The notes: generated from the sequence alone by a model not told the origin. Counted from the stretch's first letter, positions 9,920 through 19,446 are shown. The stretch is DNA of 64,000 bases from Leptolyngbya sp. O-77 (GCF_001548395.1 NZ_AP017367.1:5416262-5480261); one strand, 5' to 3'. Made by a program: numbers and translations.

Positions 9920-10966
9920 TCAGTCAATAAAGCTCCCTTCCCCAGTAGGAGATAGTTCCAGGAGCGACTTCACAAACCCTGCGGTGGGCACGGCCATCAA
10001 AATTCCCAGCACGCCCGCCACCCTGGCCCCAATCAGCAGCGCCACAATCACCCAGGCAGGATTGAGTCCTGTAAAACGGCCGAGGAGCCGGGGGGCGATC
10101 GCATTTTCGATGGACTGATCGACCACAATCCCCACCACCAGCATCTTTACCCCCAGCCAAAAGCTGCCCAACCCCACCAAAAAGCTGATTAGGCAAATGC
10201 TCAGCGGTGCGCCCAGCGGGATCAGCGTCATCACCCCCACCGCCAGCCCAAACAGCAGCCCAAACGGTACTTGCAGCAGCAAAAAGACCGTAATCATCGA
10301 CAGCCCCATGACCAGCGCCAGCGTCGCCTGCCCACTGAAGTAGTTGTGAAAACTCTGGCGGAGCGATCGCCGCAGTTGTCGCCCGCGAGAACCCGGCAAC
10401 CAACGCAAGACTCCCGCCCACAGCGTTTCGCCGTGCAGCAAGAGATAAAACGTAAGGGCGATTGTGATGACAAAATCTAGCGCACTGCCCGCCAGTCCAA
10501 TGCCCAGTCCTAGCACGCTACTGCTGAGCGGCTGAAGTTGGGACACCAGCGCCTCCTGTAGCCGTGCCACAAAATCGAGCAGATCTACCGGGAGCCGTCG
10601 CGCTGCTGCCCAGCGCTGCATATCCTGAAACTGCTGGTTGCCCGACTCGATCCAGGCAGGCAGTTTGGTGACCAGCCCATTAATTTGGTCAAGGAGAATC
10701 GGAATCAGCGTGACCGCCAACACCAGTAGCAGAAACAGGGTCGCCAGCAGCACCAGCAAAATTGCGCGATCGCGCGATAGGCCGCGCCGCTGGAGCCACC
10801 GCACCGCATAGCTCAGCACAAACGCCAGCAGGTTTGCCCCCACAAAAACCGTTAGAAGCTGCCGAAAATAGTCCATCACCACCAGCAGCGCCCAGCCGTT
10901 TAGTACGACCAGCGGCAGCGCCAGTCCCCAGGTTACCCACCGAGGCAGATTATCAATCCATTTCAT
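9920..10966 (-). CDS. AI-2E (PerM) family membrane protein
   Basis: 348 aa with about eight hydrophobic segments: two at the N-terminus (LALPLVVLNGWALLVVMD, LLTVFVGANLLAFVLSYAV), one after RDRAILLVLLATL, and the C-terminal block with VMTLIPLGAPL and ARVAGVLGILMAVPTAG, the signature region of the AI-2 exporter/PerM family. Some members export autoinducer-2 or act as Na+/H+ antiporters, while many cyanobacterial paralogues have no known substrate. It ends 9 bp from dnaJ on the opposite strand (convergent). The family is firm, the cargo unknown. Confidence 0.9.
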   Translation of the reverse strand: MKWIDNLPRWVTWGLALPLVVLNGWALLVVMDYFRQLLTVFVGANLLAFVLSYAVRWLQRRGLSRDRAILLVLLATLFLLLVLAVTLIPILLDQINGLVTKLPAWIESGNQQFQDMQRWAAARRLPVDLLDFVARLQEALVSQLQPLSSSVLGLGIGLAGSALDFVITIALTFYLLLHGETLWAGVLRWLPGSRGRQLRRSLRQSFHNYFSGQATLALVMGLSMITVFLLLQVPFGLLFGLAVGVMTLIPLGAPLSICLISFLVGLGSFWLGVKMLVVGIVVDQSIENAIAPRLLGRFTGLNPAWVIVALLIGARVAGVLGILMAVPTAGFVKSLLELSPTGEGSFID

Positions 10967-11529
10967 AAGGCTGGGCAGTCCTCAAGCACCATTGCTCAGT
11001 ATTGATTTCAACGTTGATTTCAGTATTGATTGCGGATTTACGATTGATTGTGGATTTACGACAGACAGGGCTTACACGATCCAACCATCCCTAGATCCCC
11101 ATACGCACGCGCCACTTTGCCAGAAATCAGGGGGCCTTGGAGAGTGGCTCGGTTCCTCCTTGTGTGAACCAGTGCGTATCCTGACAAATTCATTGCATCA
11201 ATCATCCAACGTGTTTTACAGCATTGTTGAGCCGGATGAGCCACACACTCGTCACCCAACAGAGGCGCTTCACAGCGATTCCTGAACCAGCGTCGGGGCA
11301 ATTCTCATTTTTGAGGCAGCCTATCCGCTACAACCCGCCACAATCTGAGAATGCCTGGATAGTCCCAGCAACGAGAATCCGCCCCATGAAATATCGACAA
11401 AGTTAAGTGAAGTAATCCTTTTGGTGGGGACGCAAGGTGAGATTATCGCTATAATCTTCAACATCAATCCTGAAAGATTGTTGCAAAAGTTAACAAAAAG
11501 ACTACTTTTCTTTGTGTCACACCCCCTAA
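10967..11529. other. 563-bp gene-free stretch
   Basis: No convincing gene. Positions 10996-11062 hold imperfect copies of a GATTGATTGYGGATTTACGA-like unit. A good -10 hexamer TATAAT sits at 11450-11455, about 75 bp upstream of the DUF2949 gene, but no TTGACA-like -35 is at 16-18 bp spacing. It is probably the promoter region of the downstream small gene. Confidence 0.5.
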
Positions 11530-11751
11530 ATGGCAAATAATATGGCGAATACTATGACGAATGAATCCACGACTCAAGCCAGGCTCATCGAGTTTCTGCG
11601 GGAAGAACTCTCCATTCCAACAGAGTCAATTGCGATCGCCCTCAAACAGCCAGAGCAAGACTCGAACCTGCTACCGATGGTTTTGTGGCAATATGGACTA
11701 ATTACGTTGGAACAGCTCGATCGCATTTTCGACTGGCTAGAAACCGCTTAG
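11530..11751 (+). CDS. DUF2949 family small protein
   Basis: 73 aa. The core ARLIEFLREELSIPTESIAIAL followed by LPMVLWQYGLITLEQLDRIFDWLE matches the short helical DUF2949 family, which is common in cyanobacteria and has no known function. ATGs at 11530, 11542 and 11554 are all in frame; none has a clear Shine-Dalgarno, and the conserved part begins after the last. It is a single gene with its own strong terminator at 11804. Confidence 0.8.
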   Translation: MANNMANTMTNESTTQARLIEFLREELSIPTESIAIALKQPEQDSNLLPMVLWQYGLITLEQLDRIFDWLETA

Positions 11752-11803
11752 CCGCGTAGGTTTAACGAGTTATGTCTGGCAAGTTCGGATATTTCGCCAT
11801 TTT

Positions 11804-11832
11804 GGGGGCACATTCAGGTGTGCCCCCTTCTT
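11804..11832 (+). terminator. Rho-independent-like terminator after the DUF2949 gene
   Basis: GGGGGCACA (11804-11812), a 6-nt loop, then TGTGCCCCC (11819-11827): a perfect 9-bp stem followed by TTCTTATTT. It sits 53 bp after the small gene's stop. Confidence 0.85.
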
Positions 11833-12029
11833 ATTTCTAGCTCTCAGATTCTTCATAAACCTTTAGAATAAAGAGGTGGCAGATTTTTTGTACTACTCGC
11901 CCAGTCTGCTAGGTGCCTTGAACTAAGTGCCTTGAACGTATTGCGCTTGGTTGATTGCGCTTAACTTATTGCACTTCGAGCTTTCTGTCTGTTTTGCCTG
12001 TTCTGTCCGTCAATAAGGAGCATTTTCAA

Positions 12030-13901
12030 ATGCCGATTAAAGACCAGCCCAAACCCCCGCGATCGCGCCTCATCGGTAACGTTCTGCTGCTGGTGTCGAG
12101 CCTCTTCTTACTGGCAAACATTTTTCTGCCAGGTCTGCTAGGGCCCAAGATTCCCCAGGTTCCCTACAGTTTGTTCATTCATCAGGTGAGCGAAGGCGAA
12201 GTCGCCCGCGCCTACATCAGCCAAGAGCAAATCCGCTACCAGCTCAAGCCCATTCCCCCCGCCGAAGAGGGACAAGTTCTGGCGACCACGCCTATTTTTG
12301 ACCTGAAGTTGCCGTCGCTGCTAGAAGAAAATGGCGTCGAGTTTGCTGCCATTCCGCCGCCGCGCAATGGCTGGCTGTCCAACATTTTGGGCTGGGTGAT
12401 CCCGCCGCTGATCTTTGTTGCCATTTGGCAATTTTTCCTGTCGCGGGGTGCGGGCGGCGGACAGGGTGGTGTACTTTCCATTGGTAAAAGCCGCGCCAAG
12501 ATTTACGTAGAAGGCGACGACAATAAAGTCACCTTTGCCGACGTGGCAGGGGTGGAAGAAGCCAAAACCGAGCTACAGGAAATTGTCGAATTCCTGAAAA
12601 ATCCCCGCAAGTTTACTCAAATCGGCGCACGCATTCCCAAGGGTGTGCTGCTGGTTGGCCCGCCGGGAACCGGAAAAACGCTGCTGGCCAAAGCGGTGGC
12701 AGGCGAAGCGAGTGTGCCCTTCTTTAGCATCTCCGGGTCGGAGTTTGTTGAACTCTTCGTCGGCGTGGGTTCCTCCCGCGTGCGCGACCTATTCGAGCAG
12801 GCAAAGAAGCAAGCTCCCTGCATCATCTTTATCGACGAACTAGACGCGATTGGTAAATCTCGCGCCACGGGCGGCTTCTACGGCGGCAACGACGAGCGTG
12901 AGCAGACGTTGAATCAACTGCTCACCGAAATGGACGGTTTTAATGCGGGCGATCAGACGGTGATTGTGCTGGCAGCCACAAATCGTCCCGAAACCCTCGA
13001 CCCGGCGCTGCTGCGACCCGGCCGGTTTGACCGTCAGGTGCTGGTCGATCGCCCAGATTTGCAAGGGCGGCTGGCCATCCTGGAGGTTCACGCCAAGGAC
13101 GTGAAGCTGGGGCCGGATGTGGATTTGAAGGCGATCGCCACTCGCACACCCGGATTTGCCGGAGCCGACCTGGCCAACCTGATTAACGAAGCCGCGCTGC
13201 TAGCCGCCCGCAACGGCCGCGAAGCCGTCGCCCAGGAAGACATTGCTGAAGCGATCGAGCGCGTGGTGGCAGGTCTGGAGAAAAAGAGCCGCGTCCTCAA
13301 TGATCAGGAAAAGAAGATTGTGGCATACCACGAAGTTGGCCACGCGCTGGTGGGTGCAGTCATGCCCGGCAGCAACAAAGTGGAAAAAATCTCCATCGTG
13401 CCGCGCGGCATGGCGGCGCTGGGCTATACGCTGCAACTGCCGACGGAAGACCGCTTCTTGCTGAGCGAAACCGAACTGTCGGGGCAGATCGCCACGCTGT
13501 TAGGCGGCCGCTCTGCCGAAGAAATCATCTTTGGCAGCATCACCACAGGCGCGGCGAACGACCTCCAGCGGGCCACCGACCTGGCGGAACGCATGGTGAC
13601 GACCTACGGCATGAGCAAGGTGCTGGGCCCGCTGGCCTATCAGCAGGGCCAGCAAAACAGCTTCCTGGGCGGCGACATGAACCCCCGCCGCATGGTCAGC
13701 GAACAAACCGCCGAAGCTATCGATAAAGAAGTGAAGGATATCGTCGAAACAGCTCACCAAAAGGCGCTTGACATCCTCCAGCACAACCGAGATCTGTTGG
13801 AAACCATTGCCACGAAGCTGCTAGAAACGGAGGTGATCGAAGGCGAAACGCTGAGAGACTTGCTAAGCCAGGTCAAAGCGCCAGAAGGGGCGATCGCCTA
13901 A
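12030..13901 (+). CDS. ftsH: ATP-dependent zinc metalloprotease FtsH
   Basis: 623 aa. ATG 12030 follows AAGGAG (12015-12020); an upstream in-frame start lacks a ribosome site. Two N-terminal membrane helices (about 15-35 and 112-132) flank a lumenal/periplasmic segment. The AAA domain has GPPGTGKT (Walker A), IIFIDELDAIG (Walker B) and the second region of homology ATNRPETLDPALLRPGRFDR, and the protease domain has the zinc motif HEVGH. Cyanobacterial FtsH proteins form hexamers that degrade membrane proteins such as damaged photosystem II D1. The N-terminal MPIKDQPKPPRSR resembles one of the four cyanobacterial paralogues (FtsH4-like by memory, not certain). It is a single gene with a strong terminator. 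Confidence 0.96.
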   Translation: MPIKDQPKPPRSRLIGNVLLLVSSLFLLANIFLPGLLGPKIPQVPYSLFIHQVSEGEVARAYISQEQIRYQLKPIPPAEEGQVLATTPIFDLKLPSLLEENGVEFAAIPPPRNGWLSNILGWVIPPLIFVAIWQFFLSRGAGGGQGGVLSIGKSRAKIYVEGDDNKVTFADVAGVEEAKTELQEIVEFLKNPRKFTQIGARIPKGVLLVGPPGTGKTLLAKAVAGEASVPFFSISGSEFVELFVGVGSSRVRDLFEQAKKQAPCIIFIDELDAIGKSRATGGFYGGNDEREQTLNQLLTEMDGFNAGDQTVIVLAATNRPETLDPALLRPGRFDRQVLVDRPDLQGRLAILEVHAKDVKLGPDVDLKAIATRTPGFAGADLANLINEAALLAARNGREAVAQEDIAEAIERVVAGLEKKSRVLNDQEKKIVAYHEVGHALVGAVMPGSNKVEKISIVPRGMAALGYTLQLPTEDRFLLSETELSGQIATLLGGRSAEEIIFGSITTGAANDLQRATDLAERMVTTYGMSKVLGPLAYQQGQQNSFLGGDMNPRRMVSEQTAEAIDKEVKDIVETAHQKALDILQHNRDLLETIATKLLETEVIEGETLRDLLSQVKAPEGAIA

Positions 13902-13947
13902 TTTTTCAACCGCAACCAACCACCTAAATTCATTCAGGCTCATTCAG

Positions 13948-13976
13948 GCGCATCTGGGAAACCGGGTGCGCTTTTT
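13948..13976 (+). terminator. Rho-independent terminator of ftsH
   Basis: GCGCATCTGG, GAAA tetraloop, CCGGGTGCGC: a 10-bp stem with two G-U pairs, followed by TTTTT. It lies 46 bp after the ftsH stop. Confidence 0.93.
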
Positions 13977-14998
13977 GTGGCTGATTATTTGTGACTCATT
14001 TTTTGTTTGGGGGAGAACAGCCCATCAAAAATTTCTGCGACTACAAACTTTAACGATTGACCATCAGGAAGCGAACCCCAACCTGGCCTATTCTCAGAAA
14101 TTAAGGGACACCCGTTGCAGCGGTGCGCTGAAGAAGAAGTCGAGCCATCGGCATCTCAGCAGCAATGAGGGGCGATCGCCCTTCCTGAGCGCTAGTATTT
14201 CAAAAATGTAAAGATTGCGATTTTCACTAATAAATGTTGCAGTTGCTTGATCCCGCTGCTAACGTGTGCATATCAACTGATGGATAGCGCTATTCCAAAT
14301 GTTGATACTTTTCCGTTCTCGATAAATTTGCATCGCTCGATCAATCCCATCTGTCTAGAGTTGGTTCGAGATTCGTCCCATCATTTCTGCTGAAGGATCA
14401 GGAAAGTGCTGGAACTGGCATGAATCCATCTTCGTCCGGTTCTCAGAATCGACTAGGCTGTATGTAATTTTTCTTGACAAACTCTGTGCGTATGCTTTGG
14501 AACGTCATGACTATGGCTGAGTCATCAGCTTTGCAGGGCAATGCTCTCATCAATGCTTTGCAGCCGCGTCATCGCGTTCTCTGCTGGATTGATGAGACGG
14601 GCATTTCTCTTCACCGCTGGACTCGAATAATTGATTCAGTAGTATCCGATTTTCATCCGGTTTACGGTCTGTCTCGCGTATCCAGAGCGATTCTAAAATC
14701 GATCAACGATGTTCAGGTCGTTTGACCATCTCTCCCGGTTTCTCTGGCAAATTCCTGAACTATTCTTTGCGAACTTTGTGAAATCTGCGAGCTTTGGGCG
14801 TGGCCGCGCCATTCACCTGAACTTCATTCCAGGACATTCAGGATTGACTGCTTTACCTGATCGCTCAATTTAGCAAGACCACTTCTTAGTTTCAGACTCC
14901 TGACTAAATCGATTTGGATCACTCTCTCGCCGCAAGCAGACCCGGCGCGATGGGTGGCGTTTGCTCGGCGGCGAGTCTTCAAGACTGGAGGCTTTGTC
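13977..14998. other. 1-kb gene-poor stretch
   Basis: No recognisable gene. Two open frames of about 80 codons (13966-14211 and 14474-14725, plus strand) resemble no family, lack ribosome sites and have unremarkable composition. The second begins just after TTGACA (14473-14478), which as a -35 would have no well-spaced -10. I would treat both as non-coding unless conserved elsewhere. Confidence 0.4.
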
Positions 14999-15814
14999 AT
15001 GACGACGATTTACGGAAAGACTGCTCTAATTACCGGGGCCTCTCGCGGCATTGGACGGGCGATCGCCCTGGAATTTGCCCGTCAGGGCGCAAAACGGCTG
15101 CTGTTGGTGGCCCGCGATCGCCAGCGGTTGGCCGAACTAGCCGACGAATTGCAAGAACTGGGCGTAGAGGCGATCGCCCTGCCGCTCGATCTCAGCCAGC
15201 CAGCGGAAGTCAGCATCGCCGTGGCCAAAGCCTGGCGCGACCACGGCCCGATTCACTGCCTGGTAAACTGTGCAGGTGTGGCGCATCAGGCCCCATTCCT
15301 GCAATCGCGCCTGCCCCAGGTGCAGGAAGAGATCGCCATCAACCTAGTCGGCATGTACACCATTACGCGCCTGATTGCCCGCCGTATGGTGGCCCAGCGC
15401 GAAGGCACGATCGTTAACGTATCTAGCCTGATGGGTAAGTTAGCCGCGCCCACGATGGCGACCTATTCCGCCACCAAGTTCGCCATTCTCGGCTTTACGC
15501 AGGCGCTGCGGGGTGAGCTAGCGGGGCACAATGTCCGGGTCGTGTCTCTGCTGCCATCCCTGACTGATACCGACATGGTGCGAAATCTCCGCTGGTTTCG
15601 CTGGATTTTGCCCATGACCCCAGAGCAGGTCGCTCAGGCACTCACTCGCGGACTATCGCGGGGCAGCAGCGAGATTCTCGTCGGCTGGCAGAGCCATCTC
15701 GCCCTTTGGGGACAGCGATTTGCACCGTGGCTGATGGAAAAAGTGCTGCAATGGGCCGCGCCGCTGCCCCAAACTCGCGGGGAGTTTGGCAAGCTGCGGA
15801 TGATGCGCGGATAG
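14999..15814 (+). CDS. short-chain dehydrogenase/reductase (SDR)
   Basis: 272 aa. ATG 14999 is preceded by GGAGG; an upstream in-frame start adds 15 unconserved residues. Classical SDR signatures are all present: TGASRGIG (NAD(P) binding), NCAGV (structural NAG), VNVSSLMG with the catalytic Ser, and YSATK with catalytic Tyr and Lys. The Arg after the second strand (VARDRQRL) favours NADP. The substrate is unknown; family members act on sugars, fatty acyls, steroids and pigments. It is convergent with the MetX-like gene, with 15 bp between. Confidence 0.92.
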   Translation: MTTIYGKTALITGASRGIGRAIALEFARQGAKRLLLVARDRQRLAELADELQELGVEAIALPLDLSQPAEVSIAVAKAWRDHGPIHCLVNCAGVAHQAPFLQSRLPQVQEEIAINLVGMYTITRLIARRMVAQREGTIVNVSSLMGKLAAPTMATYSATKFAILGFTQALRGELAGHNVRVVSLLPSLTDTDMVRNLRWFRWILPMTPEQVAQALTRGLSRGSSEILVGWQSHLALWGQRFAPWLMEKVLQWAAPLPQTRGEFGKLRMMRG

Positions 15815-15829
15815 CGGCTTCCGCTGGCA

Positions 15830-16873
15830 TCAGCCATCTGTCAGCGCATCTGCTAGCGCGTCTGCCACTGCCTGACGGATAAACGCCTCGTCTGCCGGAT
15901 TCTGATACGGATTTCCTGCCCGATGTCCCCAAATTGAGGGAATCGGGCGGAATTCTGCATTCGGAATCAGTCGCGCCTCGGCTTCGCAGTCTTCCGGCGT
16001 GAAGTACAGGTCGGTGGTGGCGGGCATCACCCAGGTTTTCGCCCGAATCGCACCCAGCGCCCTCTCATAATCGCCCTGATAGACCGGATTGTCGCCCACG
16101 TCGCAGCGCAGCCAGGTGTCAATCATGCTTAGCAAATTGTGCGGGTCGCGCTTGCGATAGCCCGCCTCCCAGCCGCGCAGTAGGTAATCTTCCAACGAGT
16201 CGTAGCCCAGCGGGCGATACAGCCTTTCGCGGTAAAAGGCTTGCGACGCGGCCCAACTGGCATAGATGCGGGCAAAGGCACGAAAGCCGCGATCGGGAAT
16301 GCCCTCGAAGCGATCGCCCGTCCAGACCGGATCGGCCGTCAGCGCGGCCCGCAGGCTGTGCAAGAAAATCTGGTTGTGTTCGGTCGTGCGGGCCGTGCCG
16401 CAGAGTGCCACAATTCGCCGCACCCGCTCCGGATACAGCGTCCCCCAGTGATAGGCTTGCTGCGCCCCCATCGACCAGCCATAAACCAGCGCCAGCGTTT
16501 CAACGCCGAACACCTCTCGCAGCAATTGCTCCTGCGCCCGCACGTTGTCCCAATGGGTAAACCAGAAGCCCGACTCGCTAAGCTTGCAATGGGGGTCGTT
16601 GCTGGGCGAGCTGGATAGCCCATTGCCAAACATATTGGGGATGATGATGAACCAGCGCTCTGGATCGAGAATGCGATCGCCCCCAATCAGCCACTCAATA
16701 TCAGAATGCTGTGCGCCGTAGGACGTAGGGTAGAGAATGACATTACTGCGATCGCCCGCCAGCGTTCCATAAGTTTGATATACAACCTTTGCTTCCGGCA
16801 GCGTTGCGCCACACTGAAGCGTGTAATCTCTTAGCACAAAGGTTTGTGCATCACCGTTCGCAGCAGCGTTCAT
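15830..16873 (-). CDS. MetX-like alpha/beta-fold hydrolase/acyltransferase
   Basis: 347 aa. The arrangement resembles homoserine O-acetyltransferase (MetX): an early YQTYGTLAGDRSNVILYPTS, then GNGLSSSPSN, then the nucleophile elbow VYGWSMGAQQAYHWG (Ser in GWSMG), an Asp in PATTDLYF and the His in IWGHRAGNP. True MetX usually has the elbow GGSMGGMQ and a conserved oxyanion loop, so this is probably one of the wider homoserine-acetyltransferase-like hydrolases of unknown substrate. No methionine genes are nearby. Confidence 0.8.
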   Translation of the reverse strand: MNAAANGDAQTFVLRDYTLQCGATLPEAKVVYQTYGTLAGDRSNVILYPTSYGAQHSDIEWLIGGDRILDPERWFIIIPNMFGNGLSSSPSNDPHCKLSESGFWFTHWDNVRAQEQLLREVFGVETLALVYGWSMGAQQAYHWGTLYPERVRRIVALCGTARTTEHNQIFLHSLRAALTADPVWTGDRFEGIPDRGFRAFARIYASWAASQAFYRERLYRPLGYDSLEDYLLRGWEAGYRKRDPHNLLSMIDTWLRCDVGDNPVYQGDYERALGAIRAKTWVMPATTDLYFTPEDCEAEARLIPNAEFRPIPSIWGHRAGNPYQNPADEAFIRQAVADALADALTDG

Positions 16874-16904
16874 AGCGGAATCCCCAATCGGGTCACTGAT
16901 TTAG

Positions 16905-17927
16905 CTATTCAGCAGCAGTTTTTAGATCTGCGACAATGTTTTGGTTGACTCGAATGTAGCCCTTCTCAACGTATCTCCAGCGTTCCGACAGGCGTTCATA
17001 GGCAGCAGGTAGCGAATGAAACGGAATCGAGGGATAGAGATGATGCTCTGCGTGAAAGGGCATGTTCCACATCAGGAGCTTAATGGGGAACGTGGTCAGT
17101 GTTGTTCGCGTGTTGGTAAACGGGTTGTCGTCGTTCGTGCAGCCGGTGTGTTCTGCCAGCAAAATGGCACGGAGAAGCGGCTGACCCACCGCTAGGGGTA
17201 GCGCCCAGTAAAGGAAAAAGGCGGCGGGATGTCCAAACAAAATGGAGAGGGCGATCGCCCCTGCGTATACACCCAACTGTACCCGCGTCGAGCGAATCAC
17301 GTCAGCATAGGCGCTCTCTGGCAAAAAGGGATAGTCCTGCACCTTTCCGGCGGCAATTTTCAGGTGCGTTTTCAATTTGCCAATCCACCAGGGAATCGCG
17401 CTCAGTTCTAGCCAATAGTCGCGCCGGGTTTGCGGCTTGGGGTCGCTGAGTTCGGGGTCTTTGCCAGGAATTTGCGTGTAGCGGTGGTGCCACTTGTGAT
17501 AGCGGCGATAGAACGTGCCGTTGTAAAACGACAGCAGCCCAGCCAACCAGCCGACGAAATCGTTGAGCCGATTGCTGGCAAAGGCCGTGCGGTGAACCGA
17601 TTCGTGCATCGCTGCAAACATCGACGCCAGACTGAAGCCGTAGACCACCAGCGCGGGCAGCGCTATCCAGGGGGTTTGCATTTGCGTCGCCCAGAGTGTG
17701 CCGCTGACTGCCATCACCGCCAGATGCTTGCCCAATTGCCACAGCCCTTGCCACGTCGAGCGCTGGTTCAGCGTGGCGAGTTCTTCGGTAGACAAGACCT
17801 GTCGGGCATTTGACACAACCTCGCGGGAAGGGGCGATCGCCCCCTCAACTTTTCCCAATTCCAATCCCAATTCCAATGTCTCCTGTGAAGACCCCATGAT
17901 CCCTGCCTTTTGCATGAATGGCTGCAT
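16905..17927 (-). CDS. membrane fatty acid desaturase-family di-iron enzyme
   Basis: 340 aa. Three His boxes are in order: HESVH, HKWHH and HAEHH, with NTRTTLTTF before the third, and hydrophobic pairs between them. This is the membrane-bound desaturase/hydroxylase/ketolase superfamily, which needs two iron ions and uses oxygen. The extra sequence DPELSDPKPQTRRDYW after the second box is not one I can tie to a defined desaturase class (DesA/B/C/D), and carotenoid ketolases share the fold. ATG 17927 is the longest start, and MGSSQETLEL at 17897 is also plausible. It is divergent from the permease; the two palindromes at 18121 and 18164 lie upstream. Confidence 0.87.
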   Translation of the reverse strand: MQPFMQKAGIMGSSQETLELGLELGKVEGAIAPSREVVSNARQVLSTEELATLNQRSTWQGLWQLGKHLAVMAVSGTLWATQMQTPWIALPALVVYGFSLASMFAAMHESVHRTAFASNRLNDFVGWLAGLLSFYNGTFYRRYHKWHHRYTQIPGKDPELSDPKPQTRRDYWLELSAIPWWIGKLKTHLKIAAGKVQDYPFLPESAYADVIRSTRVQLGVYAGAIALSILFGHPAAFFLYWALPLAVGQPLLRAILLAEHTGCTNDDNPFTNTRTTLTTFPIKLLMWNMPFHAEHHLYPSIPFHSLPAAYERLSERWRYVEKGYIRVNQNIVADLKTAAE

Positions 17928-18120
17928 GAATGGCTCAGATGAACAATACTTAGATTTCTTTTCTGAGACTCTTTTTTAAATTCTTTTTAGATTCTTCGAT
18001 AAACAAGTCAATAAAACTCTTTGGAATTTTTTGAAATTCTTTATCTGAAGATAACGTCTAGAGGCAAACTGAACTGGTTATCCCTCGGATTGGTGATCCC
18101 CTCGATTGGTCATCCCCCAG

Positions 18121-18134
18121 CTTGTCATAACAAG
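18121..18134. promoter_or_regulatory. palindromic operator-like site 1
   Basis: CTTGTCATAACAAG, a palindrome with 4-nt centre. It shares 12 of 14 bases with the site at 18164. The form TTGT-N4-ACAA is typical of dimeric MarR- or TetR-family operators. The regulator is not in the window. Confidence 0.55.
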
Positions 18135-18163
18135 TCAGTATTAAATATAGCATCTCTTCACGA

Positions 18164-18177
18164 CTTGTTGTAACAAG
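18164..18177. promoter_or_regulatory. palindromic operator-like site 2
   Basis: CTTGTTGTAACAAG, extended by A/T to a 16-bp palindrome. It is 43 bp (about four helical turns) from site 1, so dimers at both sites would face the same side of the DNA. Confidence 0.55.
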
Positions 18178-18300
18178 TTTGCGAATTAAGCTAGCTCAAG
18201 CCAGCAGCCTTGGCAAAAACCAATCCTAAGTCCCCCACCCCTAACCCTTCCGCGCCTGCTATATCATGGGGATTCAAAGGCTGTCCAGAGGGCGAAACGC

Positions 18301-19446
18301 ATGAATTGGTGGCAAAAGCTCAAGAGAAACTCGCTGGCCCGCTATGGGGCGTTGGTGCTGCTGTTGCTGTATCTGGTGGCGATTGGAGCAGAGTTTTTTG
18401 CGCCGTATGATCCCTATGTGTCGCAGGTGGATGGGTCGCTGCTGCCGCCGACGCAGGTGTTTTGGCGATCGCCCCAGGGTCAATTCCTTGGGCCCCACGT
18501 CTATCCCACCACCCAGGGCGCGGTAGATCTAGAGACGGGCGATCGCCAGCTTTCGCGCGACTTTAGCCAGCCGTCGCCAATTCGGTTATTTGTCAAAGGC
18601 GACCCCTACCGATTCCTCAACCTGAAGCTGCCGCTGCCGACGCGGTTTTCGCTGACCAACCCGCAGTTTCAGGAAGTGGAAATTTCGCCGGGAATTCCGG
18701 GCGATCGCCACCTGTTTGGCACGGTTGGCCCCGGTCGGCTGAACCTGCTGGGCACTGACGAAGCAGCCCGCGACCAACTCAGTCGGCTCATCCACGGCAG
18801 CCGCATTAGCCTGTCGATTGGGCTGGTGGGGATTCTCATTTCCTTCCCGCTGGGGCTGCTGATTGGCGGCATCTCTGGCTACTTTGGCGGCTGGACAGAT
18901 TCCATCCTGATGCGCTTTGCCGAAGTGTTGATGACAATCCCCGGCATTTACCTGCTGATTACCCTAGCCGGGGTGCTGCCGCCAGGATTGACCAATGCCC
19001 AGCGGTTTCTGCTGATTACGCTGATTACCTCGTTTGTAAGCTGGGCTGGGCTGGCACGGGTGATTCGCGGGCAGGTCTTGTCAATTAAAGAACGCGCCTT
19101 TGTGCAGGCGGCGCGGGCGATGGGCGGGCGATCGCTCTACATCATCCTGCGCCACGTCCTGCCGCAGACTGCGACCTATGTGATTATTACGGCCACCCTG
19201 GCAATTCCCAGCTTTATCCTCGCAGAAGCCGTACTGAGCTATCTGGGACTCGGTATTCAGCAGCCCGACCCCTCCTGGGGAAATATGCTGTCTTTGGCCA
19301 GCAATGCGTCGATTTTGGTGCTGCAACCTTGGCTGGTGTGGGCCCCGGCATTTCTCATCGTGCTGACGGTGCTGGCGTTTAACCTGCTGGGCGACGGGCT
19401 GCGCGATGCCCTCGACCCGCGCAATAGCAGCGATAGCAATGGCTGA
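18301..19446 (+). CDS. ABC transporter permease, OppC/DppC type
   Basis: 381 aa. The N-terminus carries the first membrane helix (YGALVLLLLYLVAIGAEFFAP), then a long extracytoplasmic segment (about 40-160), then five helices. The EAA loop ALRAMGGRSLYIILRHVLP-like sequence (about 260-280) contacts the ATPase. FILAEAVLSYLGLG and PSWGNML are OppC/DppC signatures. Such permeases import peptides, nickel or other solutes with a partner permease, two ATPases and a binding protein; none is adjacent, so it acts with proteins encoded elsewhere. Orphan OppC genes are common in cyanobacteria. ATG 18301 fits the helix start. Confidence 0.92.
   Translation: MNWWQKLKRNSLARYGALVLLLLYLVAIGAEFFAPYDPYVSQVDGSLLPPTQVFWRSPQGQFLGPHVYPTTQGAVDLETGDRQLSRDFSQPSPIRLFVKGDPYRFLNLKLPLPTRFSLTNPQFQEVEISPGIPGDRHLFGTVGPGRLNLLGTDEAARDQLSRLIHGSRISLSIGLVGILISFPLGLLIGGISGYFGGWTDSILMRFAEVLMTIPGIYLLITLAGVLPPGLTNAQRFLLITLITSFVSWAGLARVIRGQVLSIKERAFVQAARAMGGRSLYIILRHVLPQTATYVIITATLAIPSFILAEAVLSYLGLGIQQPDPSWGNMLSLASNASILVLQPWLVWAPAFLIVLTVLAFNLLGDGLRDALDPRNSSDSNG

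Larger units (their letters stand above)
17928..18300. other. divergent intergenic region with operator-like palindromes
   Basis: 373 bp between the desaturase (minus) and the permease (plus). It is AT-rich near the desaturase start and carries two near-identical 14-bp palindromes (annotated separately) on either side of a TTAAATATAGC stretch that could hold a promoter. Confidence 0.6.

Noticed and set aside
10992..11285. 97-codon frame with a repeated FxIDCGF sequence
   Set aside because: It translates an AT-rich repeat tract and has no conserved domain.
14474..14725. 83-codon frame preceded by TTGACA
   Set aside because: No ribosome site, no homologue recognised, and the TTGACA overlaps its own start codon.
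14914..15417. 167-codon frame overlapping the SDR gene
   Set aside because: Different frame from the SDR with its complete motifs; it is a shadow of GC-rich codons.
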